From NCBI RefSeq assembly GCF_028657905.1, contig NZ_CP117782.1, forward strand, positions 3,224,001 to 3,288,000: a stretch of DNA of 64,000 bases, in the 5' to 3' direction. Positions 44,044-53,678 of this stretch are shown here, in pieces (within the stretch, counting starts at the first letter, position 1; every line of letters begins with the position of its first letter). The notes under the pieces were generated by a model. The model saw only the letters and a program-made list of their open reading frames with translations. It was not told where the DNA came from and ran no database searches. Position numbers and translations under genes: made by a program. This DNA is from Burkholderia sp. FERM BP-3421 (GTDB taxonomy: Bacteria > Pseudomonadota > Gammaproteobacteria > Burkholderiales > Burkholderiaceae).

Positions 44044-45252
44044 GTGGCAGAGGAGAGCGATCTCGAGAAGACCGAAGCCGCCACTCCCAGGCGCCGCGAA
44101 AAGGCGCGCGAGGAGGGGCAGGTCGCGCGTTCGCGCGAGCTGGCTTCGTTCGCTCTGCTCGCGGCGGGGTTCTACGGCGCGTGGCTGCTGGCCGCCCCGA
44201 GCGGCGCGCACCTGCAGACGATGCTGCGCGGCGCGTTCACGTTCGACCGCGCGAGCGCGTTCGATACGCACCGGATGCTGTCGAGCGCCGGGGTCGCGAG
44301 CCTCGAAGGGCTCTACGCGATCGCGCCCGTGCTGGCGCTGACGGGCCTCGCGGCGCTGCTCGCGCCGATGGCGCTCGGCGGCTGGCTGGTGTCGTCGAAG
44401 AGCCTCCAACTGAAATTCGACCGGCTGAACCCGATCTCCGGGCTCGGCCGGATGTTCTCGATCCAGGGCCCGATCCAGCTCGGCATGTCGCTCGCGAAGA
44501 CGATCGTCGTCGGCGGAATCGGCGGCGTGGCGATCTGGCGCAGCAAGGAAGAACTGCTCGGTCTCGCGATCCAGCCGCTCGACGCCGCGCTGATCGACGC
44601 GCTGCACCTGATCGCGGTGTGCTGCGGCTACACGGTGGCGGGCATGCTGGTGGTCGCGGGGATCGACGTGCCGTACCAACTCTGGCAGTACAACAAGAAG
44701 TTGCGCATGACCAAGGAAGAAGTGAAGCGCGAGCATCGCGAGAACGAAGGCGATCCGCATGTGAAGGGCCGGATTCGCGCGCAGCAGCGCGCGCTCGCGC
44801 GGCGCCGCATGATGACCAACGTGCCGACCGCCGACGTGGTCGTCACCAACCCGACCCATTTCGCGGTCGCGCTCAAGTACACCGACGGCGAGATGCGCGC
44901 GCCGAAGGTCGTCGCGAAGGGCGTGAACCTCGTCGCGGCGCGGATCCGCGAGCTGGCGGTCGAGCACCGCGTGCCGTTGCTCGAAGCGCCGCCGCTCGCG
45001 CGTGCGCTGTATCACAACGTCGATCTTGAACGCGAGATTCCGGGGCCGCTGTACTCGGCCGTCGCGGAAGTGCTCGCATGGGTGTACCAGCTGCGCCGGT
45101 TCCGCGCGGAAGGCGGGGACTGGCCGGAAACGCCGGTCGACCTGCCGGTGCCCGCCGAGCTGGACAAGGGCGCGACGGTCGCCGACGACGAGGCGCGCGA
45201 GGAAGCCGCGGACGCGCTGGGCGCGGCCGGCCGTGACGGGAGCGCCGCATGA
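44044..45252 (+). CDS. flhB: Flagellar type III export protein FlhB
   Basis: The 402-residue protein has an N-terminal ESDLEKTEAATPRRREKAREEGQVARSREL, four membrane helices and the autocleavage site N269-P-T-H (VVVTNPTHFAVALKY). It controls the switch from rod/hook to filament export. The GTG at 44044 follows GGAGG by five bases. An upstream ATG (43987) would add 19 residues unlike the family and is rejected. Its C-terminus overlaps flhA by four bases. Confidence 0.95.
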   Translation: MAEESDLEKTEAATPRRREKAREEGQVARSRELASFALLAAGFYGAWLLAAPSGAHLQTMLRGAFTFDRASAFDTHRMLSSAGVASLEGLYAIAPVLALTGLAALLAPMALGGWLVSSKSLQLKFDRLNPISGLGRMFSIQGPIQLGMSLAKTIVVGGIGGVAIWRSKEELLGLAIQPLDAALIDALHLIAVCCGYTVAGMLVVAGIDVPYQLWQYNKKLRMTKEEVKREHRENEGDPHVKGRIRAQQRALARRRMMTNVPTADVVVTNPTHFAVALKYTDGEMRAPKVVAKGVNLVAARIRELAVEHRVPLLEAPPLARALYHNVDLEREIPGPLYSAVAEVLAWVYQLRRFRAEGGDWPETPVDLPVPAELDKGATVADDEAREEAADALGAAGRDGSAA

Positions 45253-47351
45253 ACATGCCCGCCGGACTCCTCGGAAAACGCGCGCAGATGTTCGACAGCG
45301 CGAACCTGCGCGCGCTCGCCGGCCCGATCCTGATCTGCATGATCCTCGGCATGATGATCCTGCCGCTGCCGCCGCTGCTGCTGGATCTGCTGTTCACGTT
45401 CAACATCGCGCTGTCCGTGATGGTGCTGCTCGTCAGCATGTACACGATGAAGCCGCTCGATTTCGCGGCGTTCCCGAGCGTGCTGCTGTTCTCGACGCTG
45501 CTGCGCCTGTCGCTGAACGTCGCCTCGACCCGCGTCGTGCTGCTCGAAGGCCACACCGGCCCGGACGCGGCCGGGCAGGTGATCGAGGCGTTCGGTCACT
45601 TCCTGGTCGGCGGCAACTTCGCGGTCGGGATCGTGGTGTTCGTGATCCTGATGATCATCAACTTCATGGTGATCACGAAGGGCGCGGGGCGGATCGCCGA
45701 AGTGTCGGCGCGCTTCACGCTCGATGCGATGCCCGGCAAGCAGATGGCGATCGACGCCGACCTGAACGCCGGCCTCATCAATGAGGAACAGGCGCGCAAG
45801 CGCCGTACGGCGGTCGCGCAGGAAGCCGAGTTCTACGGCTCGATGGACGGCGCGTCGAAGTTCGTGCGCGGCGACGCGATCGCGGGCCTGATCATCATGG
45901 CGATCAACGTGATCGGCGGGCTGATCGTCGGGATGGTCCAGCACGACATGACGTTCGCGGCGGCCGGCACCAACTACACGCTGCTCACGATCGGCGACGG
46001 CCTCGTCGCGCAGATCCCGTCGCTCGTGATCTCCACGGCGGCGGGCGTGATCGTGTCGCGCGTCGCGACCGACGAGGACATCGGCACGCAGATCACCGGC
46101 CAGCTGTTCACGAACCCGCGCGTGCTGATGATCACCGGCGTCATCATCGTGATGATCGGCCTGATTCCGAACATGCCGCACTTCGCGTTCCTGCTGCTCG
46201 GCAGCGGGTCGATCTGGCTGTCGCGCACCATGACCAAGCGCGAAGAGGCGAAGAAGGCGGCCGGCATCGTCACCGATATCGCCCCGCCCGCCGCGCTGCC
46301 GGCGGACAGCCACGAGGCGACCTGGGAGGACGTGACGCTGATCGACACGCTCGGCCTCGAAGTCGGCTACCGGCTGATCCCGCTCGTCGACAAGAACAGC
46401 GACGGCGAGCTGCTCAAGCGGATCAAGAGCATCCGCAAGAAGTTCGCGCAGGAAATCGGCTTCCTGCCGCCCGTGATCCATATCCGCGACAACCTCGAAC
46501 TGCGGCCGAACGGCTATCGGATCGCGCTGAAGGGCGTCGAGGTCGGGTTCGGCGAGGCTTATCCGGGCCAGTGGCTCGCGATCAATCCGGGCCAGGTGAC
46601 GGCCGCGCTGCCGGGCGCGCCGACCCAGGATCCCGCGTTCGGGCTGCCCGCCGTGTGGATCGACACCACGCTGCGCGAACAGGCCCAGGTCTACGGCTAT
46701 ACGGTGGTCGACGCGAGCACCGTGGTCGCGACCCACCTCAACCATCTGGTCGTGCAGCACGCGGCGGAGCTGCTCGGCCGCCAGGAAGTGCAGGCGCTGA
46801 TCGAGCGCACCGGCAAGGATGCGCCCTCGCTCGTCGAGGACCTCGTGCCGAAGACGATCTCGATCACGACGCTGCAGAAGGTGCTGCAGAACCTGCTCGA
46901 CGAAGGCGTGCCGATCCGCGACATGCGCACCATCATCGAGGCGGTGTCGGAGCAGGCGGGCCGCCTGACCGACGCGTACGACCTGACCGCCGCGGTGCGC
47001 CTCGCGCTCGGCCGCGCGATCACCCAGCAATGGTTCCCGGGCGCCGGCGAAATGCAGGTGATGGGACTCGATTCGAATCTGGAGCGGGTGCTGTCGCAGG
47101 CGCTCGCCACGGGCGCGAACCCGGGCCTCGAACCGGGGCTCGCGCACACGCTGCTGGTCGGCACGCAGGAAGCGATGCTGCGCCAGCAAAACATGGGGCT
47201 GCCGCCCGTGCTGCTCGTGCAGCACGCGCTGCGCGCGATGCTCGCGCGCTTCCTGCGCCGCAGCCTGCCGCAACTGAAAGTGCTGTCCTACGCCGAAGTG
47301 CCGGATACCCGCACGATCAAAGTCGTCAACGTCATCGGGAGTAACGCTTGA
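45249..47351 (+). CDS. flhA: Flagellar type III export protein FlhA
   Basis: The 700-residue protein has the FHIPEP domain: eight helices beginning LAGPILICMILGMMILPLPPLLLDL, the conserved MKPLDFAAFPSVLLFSTLLRLSLNVASTRVVL, and a large cytoplasmic domain that docks export substrates and chaperones (FliS, FliT). It is the main export gate component. It is coupled to flhB (ATGA) and to flhF (TTGA). Confidence 0.97.
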   Translation: MNMPAGLLGKRAQMFDSANLRALAGPILICMILGMMILPLPPLLLDLLFTFNIALSVMVLLVSMYTMKPLDFAAFPSVLLFSTLLRLSLNVASTRVVLLEGHTGPDAAGQVIEAFGHFLVGGNFAVGIVVFVILMIINFMVITKGAGRIAEVSARFTLDAMPGKQMAIDADLNAGLINEEQARKRRTAVAQEAEFYGSMDGASKFVRGDAIAGLIIMAINVIGGLIVGMVQHDMTFAAAGTNYTLLTIGDGLVAQIPSLVISTAAGVIVSRVATDEDIGTQITGQLFTNPRVLMITGVIIVMIGLIPNMPHFAFLLLGSGSIWLSRTMTKREEAKKAAGIVTDIAPPAALPADSHEATWEDVTLIDTLGLEVGYRLIPLVDKNSDGELLKRIKSIRKKFAQEIGFLPPVIHIRDNLELRPNGYRIALKGVEVGFGEAYPGQWLAINPGQVTAALPGAPTQDPAFGLPAVWIDTTLREQAQVYGYTVVDASTVVATHLNHLVVQHAAELLGRQEVQALIERTGKDAPSLVEDLVPKTISITTLQKVLQNLLDEGVPIRDMRTIIEAVSEQAGRLTDAYDLTAAVRLALGRAITQQWFPGAGEMQVMGLDSNLERVLSQALATGANPGLEPGLAHTLLVGTQEAMLRQQNMGLPPVLLVQHALRAMLARFLRRSLPQLKVLSYAEVPDTRTIKVVNVIGSNA

Positions 47352-49045
47352 ACATCCGCAAATTCACCGGCCCTACGAGCCGCGACGCGCTGCGACTCGT
47401 GCGCGAGGCGCTGGGCCCCGATGCCGTCGTGCTGTCGAACCGGACGCTCGACGACGGCACGGTCGAGATCGTCGCGCTCGCGGACGCCGAGCTTGCCGCG
47501 ATTGCGCCGCCGGCCGCTGCCGTGCGGGCCGCTGCCGCGCGGGCCGCGGCCGGGTCGGCCCTTGCCGCGCCGGCCGCCTCCCTGCCGGGCTTCGCCGCGC
47601 CGGCCGAGCCACCCGGCGCCGCCGGCTTGCCGCGGACGGGCGCCAATCCGTATGCGAACGGCGGCCTGCCGGATGTGTTTTCGTCGGTGTTCGGCGCGAG
47701 CGTCGAGGCCGCGCCGGCCGCTGCCGCGCCCGCCGCGCCGTCGGAGCCCGCGCCGTGGCTCGTCGAGCACGCGAAGCGCCTGACCCGGCAGCGCGACGAA
47801 CTGGTCGCGCGGCCGCGCGCCTCCGCCGCGGCGTCCGCGCCGGCTGCCGCTGCCGCCGCCGCCGACGCCGACGCCGGCGCGCCGGCCAATCCGCCCGAGT
47901 GGGCGCGTGACCTGGTGCAGAACGTCGCGCGCCGTGCGGCGGCCGAGGCGACGCCCGCGCGGCGCGCCGACGACGCGCCGCGCCAGAACGCCGAGCGCCT
48001 GTCCGATGCGGCGGCCGCGGCGGTGGCCGACGCCGTGAAGGCGCGTATCGAGCGCATCGTCAACGACACCGTGATGCACGAGCTGAGCTCGCTGCGCGGC
48101 ATGATGGAAGAGCAGTTCGCGGGCCTGATGTGGAACGATCGCCAGCGCCGCAACCCGGTGCACGGCGCGCTGACCAAGCATCTGTTCGCGGCGGGTTTTT
48201 CCGCGCAGCTGGTGCGCATGATCGTCGACAACCTGCCGGACGGCGACGAGTCGGACAGCTTCGACGCGGCGTCCGAATGGGCGCGCTCGGTGCTGGCCGC
48301 GAACCTGCCGGTGCTGGAAAGCGAGGATGCGCTGATGGAGCGCGGCGGCGTGTTCGCGCTGATGGGACCGACGGGCGTCGGCAAGACCACCACCACCGCG
48401 AAGCTGGCGGCGCGCTGCGTGATGCGCTTCGGCGCGAGCAAGGTCGCGCTGCTGACGACCGACAGCTACCGGATCGGCGGCCACGAGCAACTGCGCATCT
48501 TCGGCAAGATCCTCGGCGTGCCGGTGCATGCGGTGAAGGACGGCGGCGACCTGCAGCTCGCGCTGACCGAACTGCGCAACAAGCACATCGTGCTGATCGA
48601 CACGATCGGCATGAGCCAGCGCGATCGCACGGTATCCGACCAGATCGCGATGCTGCACGGCGCGGACACGCCGGTGCAGCGCCTGCTGCTGCTGAACGCG
48701 ACGAGCCACGGCGACACCCTCAACGAAGTCGTGCAGGCCTACCGCAGCGCGGCGGGCCAGCCCGACCTCGCGGGCTGCATCCTGACCAAGCTGGACGAAG
48801 CCACCCATCTCGGCGGCGTGCTGGACACGGTGATCCGCTACAAGCTGCCGGTCCACTACGCATCGACCGGCCAGAAGGTGCCGGAGAACCTGTACGTCGC
48901 CACCCGTAAATTCCTGCTGAAGAGCGCGTTCTGCGTACCGCGCGACGGCTCGCCCTTCGTGCCGCAAGACGAAGACATGCCGTCGCTGCTGGCCGCGCTG
49001 ACCGCCCGCTCGAGCGCCGAGCTCCATGAGGTGCGATTTGGATAA
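47348..49045 (+). CDS. flhF: Flagellar biosynthesis GTPase FlhF
   Basis: The 565-residue SRP-type GTPase has the B domain (MNIRKFTGPTSRDALRLVREALGPDAVVLS), a long Ala/Pro-rich middle (about residues 50-220) and the G domain: GPTGVGKTTTTAKLAARC (G1), TTDSYRIGGHEQL, LIDTIGMSQRD (G3) and ILTKLDEATHLGG (G4). It sets where, and with FlhG how many, flagella are built. The start is TTG at 47348, overlapping the flhA stop by four bases, with GGGAG before it. The low-complexity middle is longer than usual. Confidence 0.94.
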   Translation: MNIRKFTGPTSRDALRLVREALGPDAVVLSNRTLDDGTVEIVALADAELAAIAPPAAAVRAAAARAAAGSALAAPAASLPGFAAPAEPPGAAGLPRTGANPYANGGLPDVFSSVFGASVEAAPAAAAPAAPSEPAPWLVEHAKRLTRQRDELVARPRASAAASAPAAAAAAADADAGAPANPPEWARDLVQNVARRAAAEATPARRADDAPRQNAERLSDAAAAAVADAVKARIERIVNDTVMHELSSLRGMMEEQFAGLMWNDRQRRNPVHGALTKHLFAAGFSAQLVRMIVDNLPDGDESDSFDAASEWARSVLAANLPVLESEDALMERGGVFALMGPTGVGKTTTTAKLAARCVMRFGASKVALLTTDSYRIGGHEQLRIFGKILGVPVHAVKDGGDLQLALTELRNKHIVLIDTIGMSQRDRTVSDQIAMLHGADTPVQRLLLLNATSHGDTLNEVVQAYRSAAGQPDLAGCILTKLDEATHLGGVLDTVIRYKLPVHYASTGQKVPENLYVATRKFLLKSAFCVPRDGSPFVPQDEDMPSLLAALTARSSAELHEVRFG

Positions 49046-49850
49046 ACGCATGACCGATCAGGCTGAAGGCTTGCGGCGTCTGCTCGCCGGCCGCTCGTCG
49101 CGCGTCGTCGCGGTGACGGGCGGCCCGGCGGGGGTCGGCTGCACCTCGACGGTGGTGAATCTGGCGGCCGCGCTCGCGGCGCTCGGCAAGGACGTGCTCG
49201 TGGTCGACGAGCGCGCCGACGTTCATTCGGTGGCGGCGACGCTGTGCGGCGCGTGGCTGCGCGAAGGCGAGCCGGTGCGCCACGAGCTGGGCTTCTCGGT
49301 GCTCGGCGCCGCGCGGCTCGCCCGCGCCGGCTACGCCGAGCACGATCCCGCGGAGTGGCTCGACAACGCGGCGGACATCGTGCTGGTCGATGCGCAGCTC
49401 GACGCGCACGGCGCGTTCTCGCCGCTCGCGCGCGACGCGCACGACGTGCTGGTGGTGATGCGGGTGGCCGCGCAGTCGATCACCGAGGCGTACGCGTGCA
49501 TGAAGCGGCTTCATTACGCGCATGCGGTCGCGCAGTTCCGCGTGCTGATGAATCACGTGCAAAGCCGCGCGGACGCGAAGGCCGCGTACGACAACCTCGC
49601 GGGCGTCGCCGGGCGTTATCTGGCGGTGTCGCTGTCGGAGGCGGGCTGCGTGGGGGTCGATCCGCTCGTCGAGCATGCGCGCGAGCTGGAGCGCACGGTG
49701 GTGGACGCGTTCCCGACCGCGGCGGCCGCGCGCGATTACCGGCAGATCGCGTCCGATCTGCTGTATTGGCCATTGCGTCCGGGGCCGGGCGCGGGTCGGG
49801 TCCGGGCGGGCAATCCGGCGTTTGAGCGGGGTGCGGCGCAGGCCGCATGA
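49038..49850 (+). CDS. flhG: MinD-like flagellar number regulator FlhG with degenerate P-loop
   Basis: The 270-residue ParA/MinD-like protein has VVAVTGGPAGVGCTSTVVNLAAALAALGKDVLVVDE at the N-terminus and ILVVMRVAAQSITEAYA-type motifs later. In most FlhG/FleN the loop is GGxGKT with a signature Lys; here it is GGPAGVGCTS, with no Lys. The start is uncertain: TTG at 49038 has GAGGTG before it, ATG at 49050 or 49026 are alternatives. FlhG restrains FlhF and limits flagellar number. It overlaps flhF and is followed by fliA. Confidence 0.88.
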   Translation: MDKRMTDQAEGLRRLLAGRSSRVVAVTGGPAGVGCTSTVVNLAAALAALGKDVLVVDERADVHSVAATLCGAWLREGEPVRHELGFSVLGAARLARAGYAEHDPAEWLDNAADIVLVDAQLDAHGAFSPLARDAHDVLVVMRVAAQSITEAYACMKRLHYAHAVAQFRVLMNHVQSRADAKAAYDNLAGVAGRYLAVSLSEAGCVGVDPLVEHARELERTVVDAFPTAAAARDYRQIASDLLYWPLRPGPGAGRVRAGNPAFERGAAQAA

Positions 49851-49874
49851 ATGTCACAGGCAAGAGAGGGCATG

Positions 49875-50606
49875 ATGTACAACGCTCAAGGAAAGATATC
49901 CCAGGACGAAGTGTTGACGCAGTACGCGCCGCTCGTGCGGCGGCTGGGTCTGCAACTGGTCGCGAAGATGCCGGCGAGCGTGGATCTCGATGATCTGATC
50001 CAGGCCGGCATGATCGGCCTGCTCGATGCGGCGGGCCGCTACAAGGAAGACCAGGGGGCGCAGTTCGAGACCTACGCGACGCAGCGGATCCGCGGCGCGA
50101 TGCTCGACGAGCTGCGCAGCAACGACTGGCTGCCGCGCAGCCTGCGCAAGACCTCGCGCGAAGTCGAGCATGCGGTGCACCAGGTCGAGCAGCAGCTCGG
50201 CCGGCCGGCGAGCGAGACCGAGATCGCGGAGCACATGCAGATGCCGCTCGACGAATTCCAGTCGATGCTGCAGGACCTGCATGGCAGCCAGCTGATTTAC
50301 TACGAGGATTTCGACCGTTCGGCCGACGACGAGCCGTTCCTCGACCGCTACCGGGTCGACCATGCCGACCCGCTGTCGGCGCTGCTCGACGACCACCTGC
50401 GCAACGCGCTCGTGGAGGCGATCGAGCGCCTGCCGGAGCGCGAGAAGCTGCTGATGTCGCTGTACTACGAACGGGGCCTGAACCTGCGCGAGATCGGCGC
50501 GGTGCTCGAGGTCAGCGAGTCGCGCGTGTGCCAGTTGCACAGCCAGGCGGTTGCCCGGCTGCGCGCGCGGCTGCGCGAACAGGCCTGGGTCGGCGCCGAG
50601 CACTGA
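49875..50606 (+). CDS. fliA: Flagellar sigma factor FliA (sigma-28)
   Basis: The 243-residue sigma factor has region 2 (YAPLVRRLGLQLVAKMPASVDLDDLIQAGMIGLLDAAGRYKEDQGAQFETYATQRIRGAMLDELR), region 3 (ETEIAEHMQMPLDEF) and region 4 (LPEREKLLMSLYYERGLNLREIGAVLEVSESRVCQLHSQAV). It drives the class III genes, including the motA and flagellin promoters here. The ATG at 49875 is placed by AGAGGG four bases before it and by the conserved MYNAQGKI start; upstream in-frame ATGs are less likely. Confidence 0.95.
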   Translation: MYNAQGKISQDEVLTQYAPLVRRLGLQLVAKMPASVDLDDLIQAGMIGLLDAAGRYKEDQGAQFETYATQRIRGAMLDELRSNDWLPRSLRKTSREVEHAVHQVEQQLGRPASETEIAEHMQMPLDEFQSMLQDLHGSQLIYYEDFDRSADDEPFLDRYRVDHADPLSALLDDHLRNALVEAIERLPEREKLLMSLYYERGLNLREIGAVLEVSESRVCQLHSQAVARLRARLREQAWVGAEH

Positions 50607-50608
50607 GC

Positions 50609-50668
50609 GGTCGGACCGCGATCGGTCGGGCCGCGCATGGTCGGGCCGCGTATGGTCGGCGTGCGATC
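50609..50668. repeat. 15-bp tandem repeat, four imperfect copies, after fliA
   Basis: GGTCGGACCGCGATC, GGTCGGGCCGCGCAT, GGTCGGGCCGCGTAT and GGTCGGCGTGCGATC follow each other from two bases after the fliA stop. They end about 25 bases before the ahcY promoter. Confidence 0.85.
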
Positions 50669-50691
50669 GGGCGGAAAACTTCATTCCGATT

Positions 50692-50700
50692 TGCTACAAT
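50692..50700 (+). promoter_or_regulatory. Extended -10 promoter of ahcY
   Basis: TGCTACAAT fits the extended -10 pattern. It lies about ten bases before the SAH riboswitch, the right place for its promoter. Confidence 0.6.
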
Positions 50701-50710
50701 CCTCCCTCGT

Positions 50711-50808
50711 TTCCGAGGAGCGTTGCGACGGGCTCGGTCCCGCCAGGCTCGGAAACCTTCAATGAGCGGCCGCGCGATGCGCACGGCCGCGACCTGAACG
50801 GCGCTCAC
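50711..50808 (+). promoter_or_regulatory. SAH riboswitch
   Basis: The RNA shows the conserved core of S-adenosylhomocysteine riboswitches: CCGAGGAGCGTTGCGACG, then GCCAGGCTCGG, and AACGGCGCTCAC at the end. CCGAG pairs with CTCGG and GAGCG with CGCTC (pseudoknot-forming type). It is expected to turn on ahcY when SAH accumulates. Between the two parts is an extra GC stem (GCGGCCGCGC / GCGCACGGCCGC). Confidence 0.95.
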
Positions 50809-50847
50809 GTCACAATTTTCTAGAACTTACTTAGAAAGGAGGGCGTG

Positions 50848-52269
<1,422 letters not shown>

Positions 52270-52383
52270 GGTTCGCGTCCCGCCCGCGCCCCCCGGATGG
52301 TCCGCCGTCCGGGGGGCGCGGGCGGATTCCGCCGTCGGGGCGGCGGCGCGCGGCCTGCATCCCAACCGCACAAGGAGTTTTTC

Positions 52384-52737
52384 ATGACCGTGATTCTGAC
52401 CTGGGTGATCAACGCGCTCGCGCTGCTGATCATCACCTACCTGGTGCCGTCGATTCACATCAAGAGTTTCGGCACCGCGTTGATCGTCGCGGTCGTGCTG
52501 GGCCTCATCAACACGATCATCCGGCCGGTGTTGATCCTGCTCACGCTGCCCGTGACGATCGTCACGCTCGGCGTGTTCATCCTGGTCGTGAACGCGTTGT
52601 GCTTCTGGTTCGCCTCGTCGTTGCTGAAGGGCTTCGAGGTGTCGGGATTCTGGTCCGCGTTCTTCGGCTCGATCCTGTACAGCATCGTGTCGTGGCTGCT
52701 GTCCGCCCTGATCTTCGGCCAACGCAATCTCGGCTGA
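52384..52737 (+). CDS. YvlD/phage-holin-like small membrane protein
   Basis: The 117-residue protein is almost entirely hydrophobic, with four predicted helices (TVILTWVINALALLIITYLV; ALIVAVVLGLINTII; VLILLTLPVTIVTLGVFILVVNALCFWF; SAFFGSILYSIVSWLLSALIFG). It belongs to the mycobacterial 4-TMS holin/YvlD family, which has no firm function. It has AAGGAG before the ATG and sits between ahcY and metF, apparently in the same transcript. Confidence 0.85.
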   Translation: MTVILTWVINALALLIITYLVPSIHIKSFGTALIVAVVLGLINTIIRPVLILLTLPVTIVTLGVFILVVNALCFWFASSLLKGFEVSGFWSAFFGSILYSIVSWLLSALIFGQRNLG

Positions 52738-52756
52738 CCAGGGATCTTCCTGAATC

Positions 52757-53587
52757 ATGAACCCGATCGAACTCTCGTTTGAATTCTTTCCGCCCAAGAC
52801 GGCGGAAGGCGTCGACAAGCTGCGTGCGACCCGCGCGCAGCTGATGCCGCTCAAGCCGAAATTCGTCTCCGTGACGTTCGGCGCGGGCGGCTCGACGCAG
52901 CAGGGCACGCTCGACACCGTGATCGACATGCAGCGGGACGGCCTCGTGGCCGCGCCGCACCTGTCGTGCATCGGCTCGTCGAAGGACAGCCTGCGGGCGA
53001 TTCTCGATCAGTACCGCTCGCACGGCATCCGTCACGTGGTCGCACTGCGCGGCGACCTGCCGTCGGGCATGGGCGAGGTGGGCGAGCTGCGCTATGCGTC
53101 CGAACTCGTCAGTTTCATCCGCGCCGAGCATGGCGACTGGTTCCGGATCGAGGTGGCCGCGTATCCGGAATACCATCCGCAAGCCCGTTCGCCGAAGCAG
53201 GATCTCGAGAATTTCGCGCGCAAGGTGAAGGCCGGCGCGAATTCGGCGATCACCCAGTACTTCTTCAACGCGGACGCCTATTTCCGCTTCGTCGACGACG
53301 TGCGCAAGCTCGGCGTCGACGTGCCGATCGTACCGGGCATCATGCCGATCACGAACTTCTCGCAGCTGATGCGCTTCTCGGAGATGTGCGGCGCGGAAGT
53401 GCCGCGCTGGGTCGCGCGCCGGCTCGAAAGCTTCGGCGACGATCGCGATGCGATCCGCGCGTTCGGCGCGGACGTCGTCACGGGGCTGTGCCAGCGGCTG
53501 CTCGATGCGGGCGTGTCGGGCCTGCATTTCTACACGCTGAACAACGCGGCCGCCACCAGGACGGTCTGCGAGCGCCTGGGGCTCTAG
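52757..53587 (+). CDS. metF: Methylenetetrahydrofolate reductase
   Basis: The 276-residue flavoenzyme makes 5-methyltetrahydrofolate for methionine synthesis. Signatures include LSFEFFPPKT, FVSVTFGAGGST (FAD/substrate), VALRGDLPSG and NSAITQYFFNADAYFRFVDD. The C-terminus ALNNAAATRTVCERLGL-type tail is normal. It completes the methyl-cycle operon with ahcY. Confidence 0.97.
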   Translation: MNPIELSFEFFPPKTAEGVDKLRATRAQLMPLKPKFVSVTFGAGGSTQQGTLDTVIDMQRDGLVAAPHLSCIGSSKDSLRAILDQYRSHGIRHVVALRGDLPSGMGEVGELRYASELVSFIRAEHGDWFRIEVAAYPEYHPQARSPKQDLENFARKVKAGANSAITQYFFNADAYFRFVDDVRKLGVDVPIVPGIMPITNFSQLMRFSEMCGAEVPRWVARRLESFGDDRDAIRAFGADVVTGLCQRLLDAGVSGLHFYTLNNAAATRTVCERLGL

Positions 53588-53602
53588 CGCCGGGCGCGCC
53601 GG

Positions 53603-53632
53603 GCCGGTGCGGGTCGCGCCGGTGCGGGCGGT
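53603..53632. repeat. 15-bp direct repeat, two copies, after metF
   Basis: GCCGGTGCGGGTCGC and GCCGGTGCGGGCGGT are adjacent, 16 bases after the metF stop and just before its terminator. Confidence 0.6.
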
Positions 53633-53636
53633 CACT

Positions 53637-53667
53637 GAAGAGGCGAGCCTGGCTCGCCTCTTTTTTT
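53637..53667 (+). terminator. Rho-independent terminator after metF
   Basis: GAGGCGAGCC, TG, GGCTCGCCTC-type stem followed by seven T. It can also serve the convergent amidase gene. Confidence 0.93.
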
Positions 53668-53678
53668 ATCGGCGGCGC

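Noticed and set aside
52384..52737. Prophage remnant because of the holin-like protein
   Set aside because: No other phage gene is near; this family is common in chromosomes and sits in the methyl-cycle unit.
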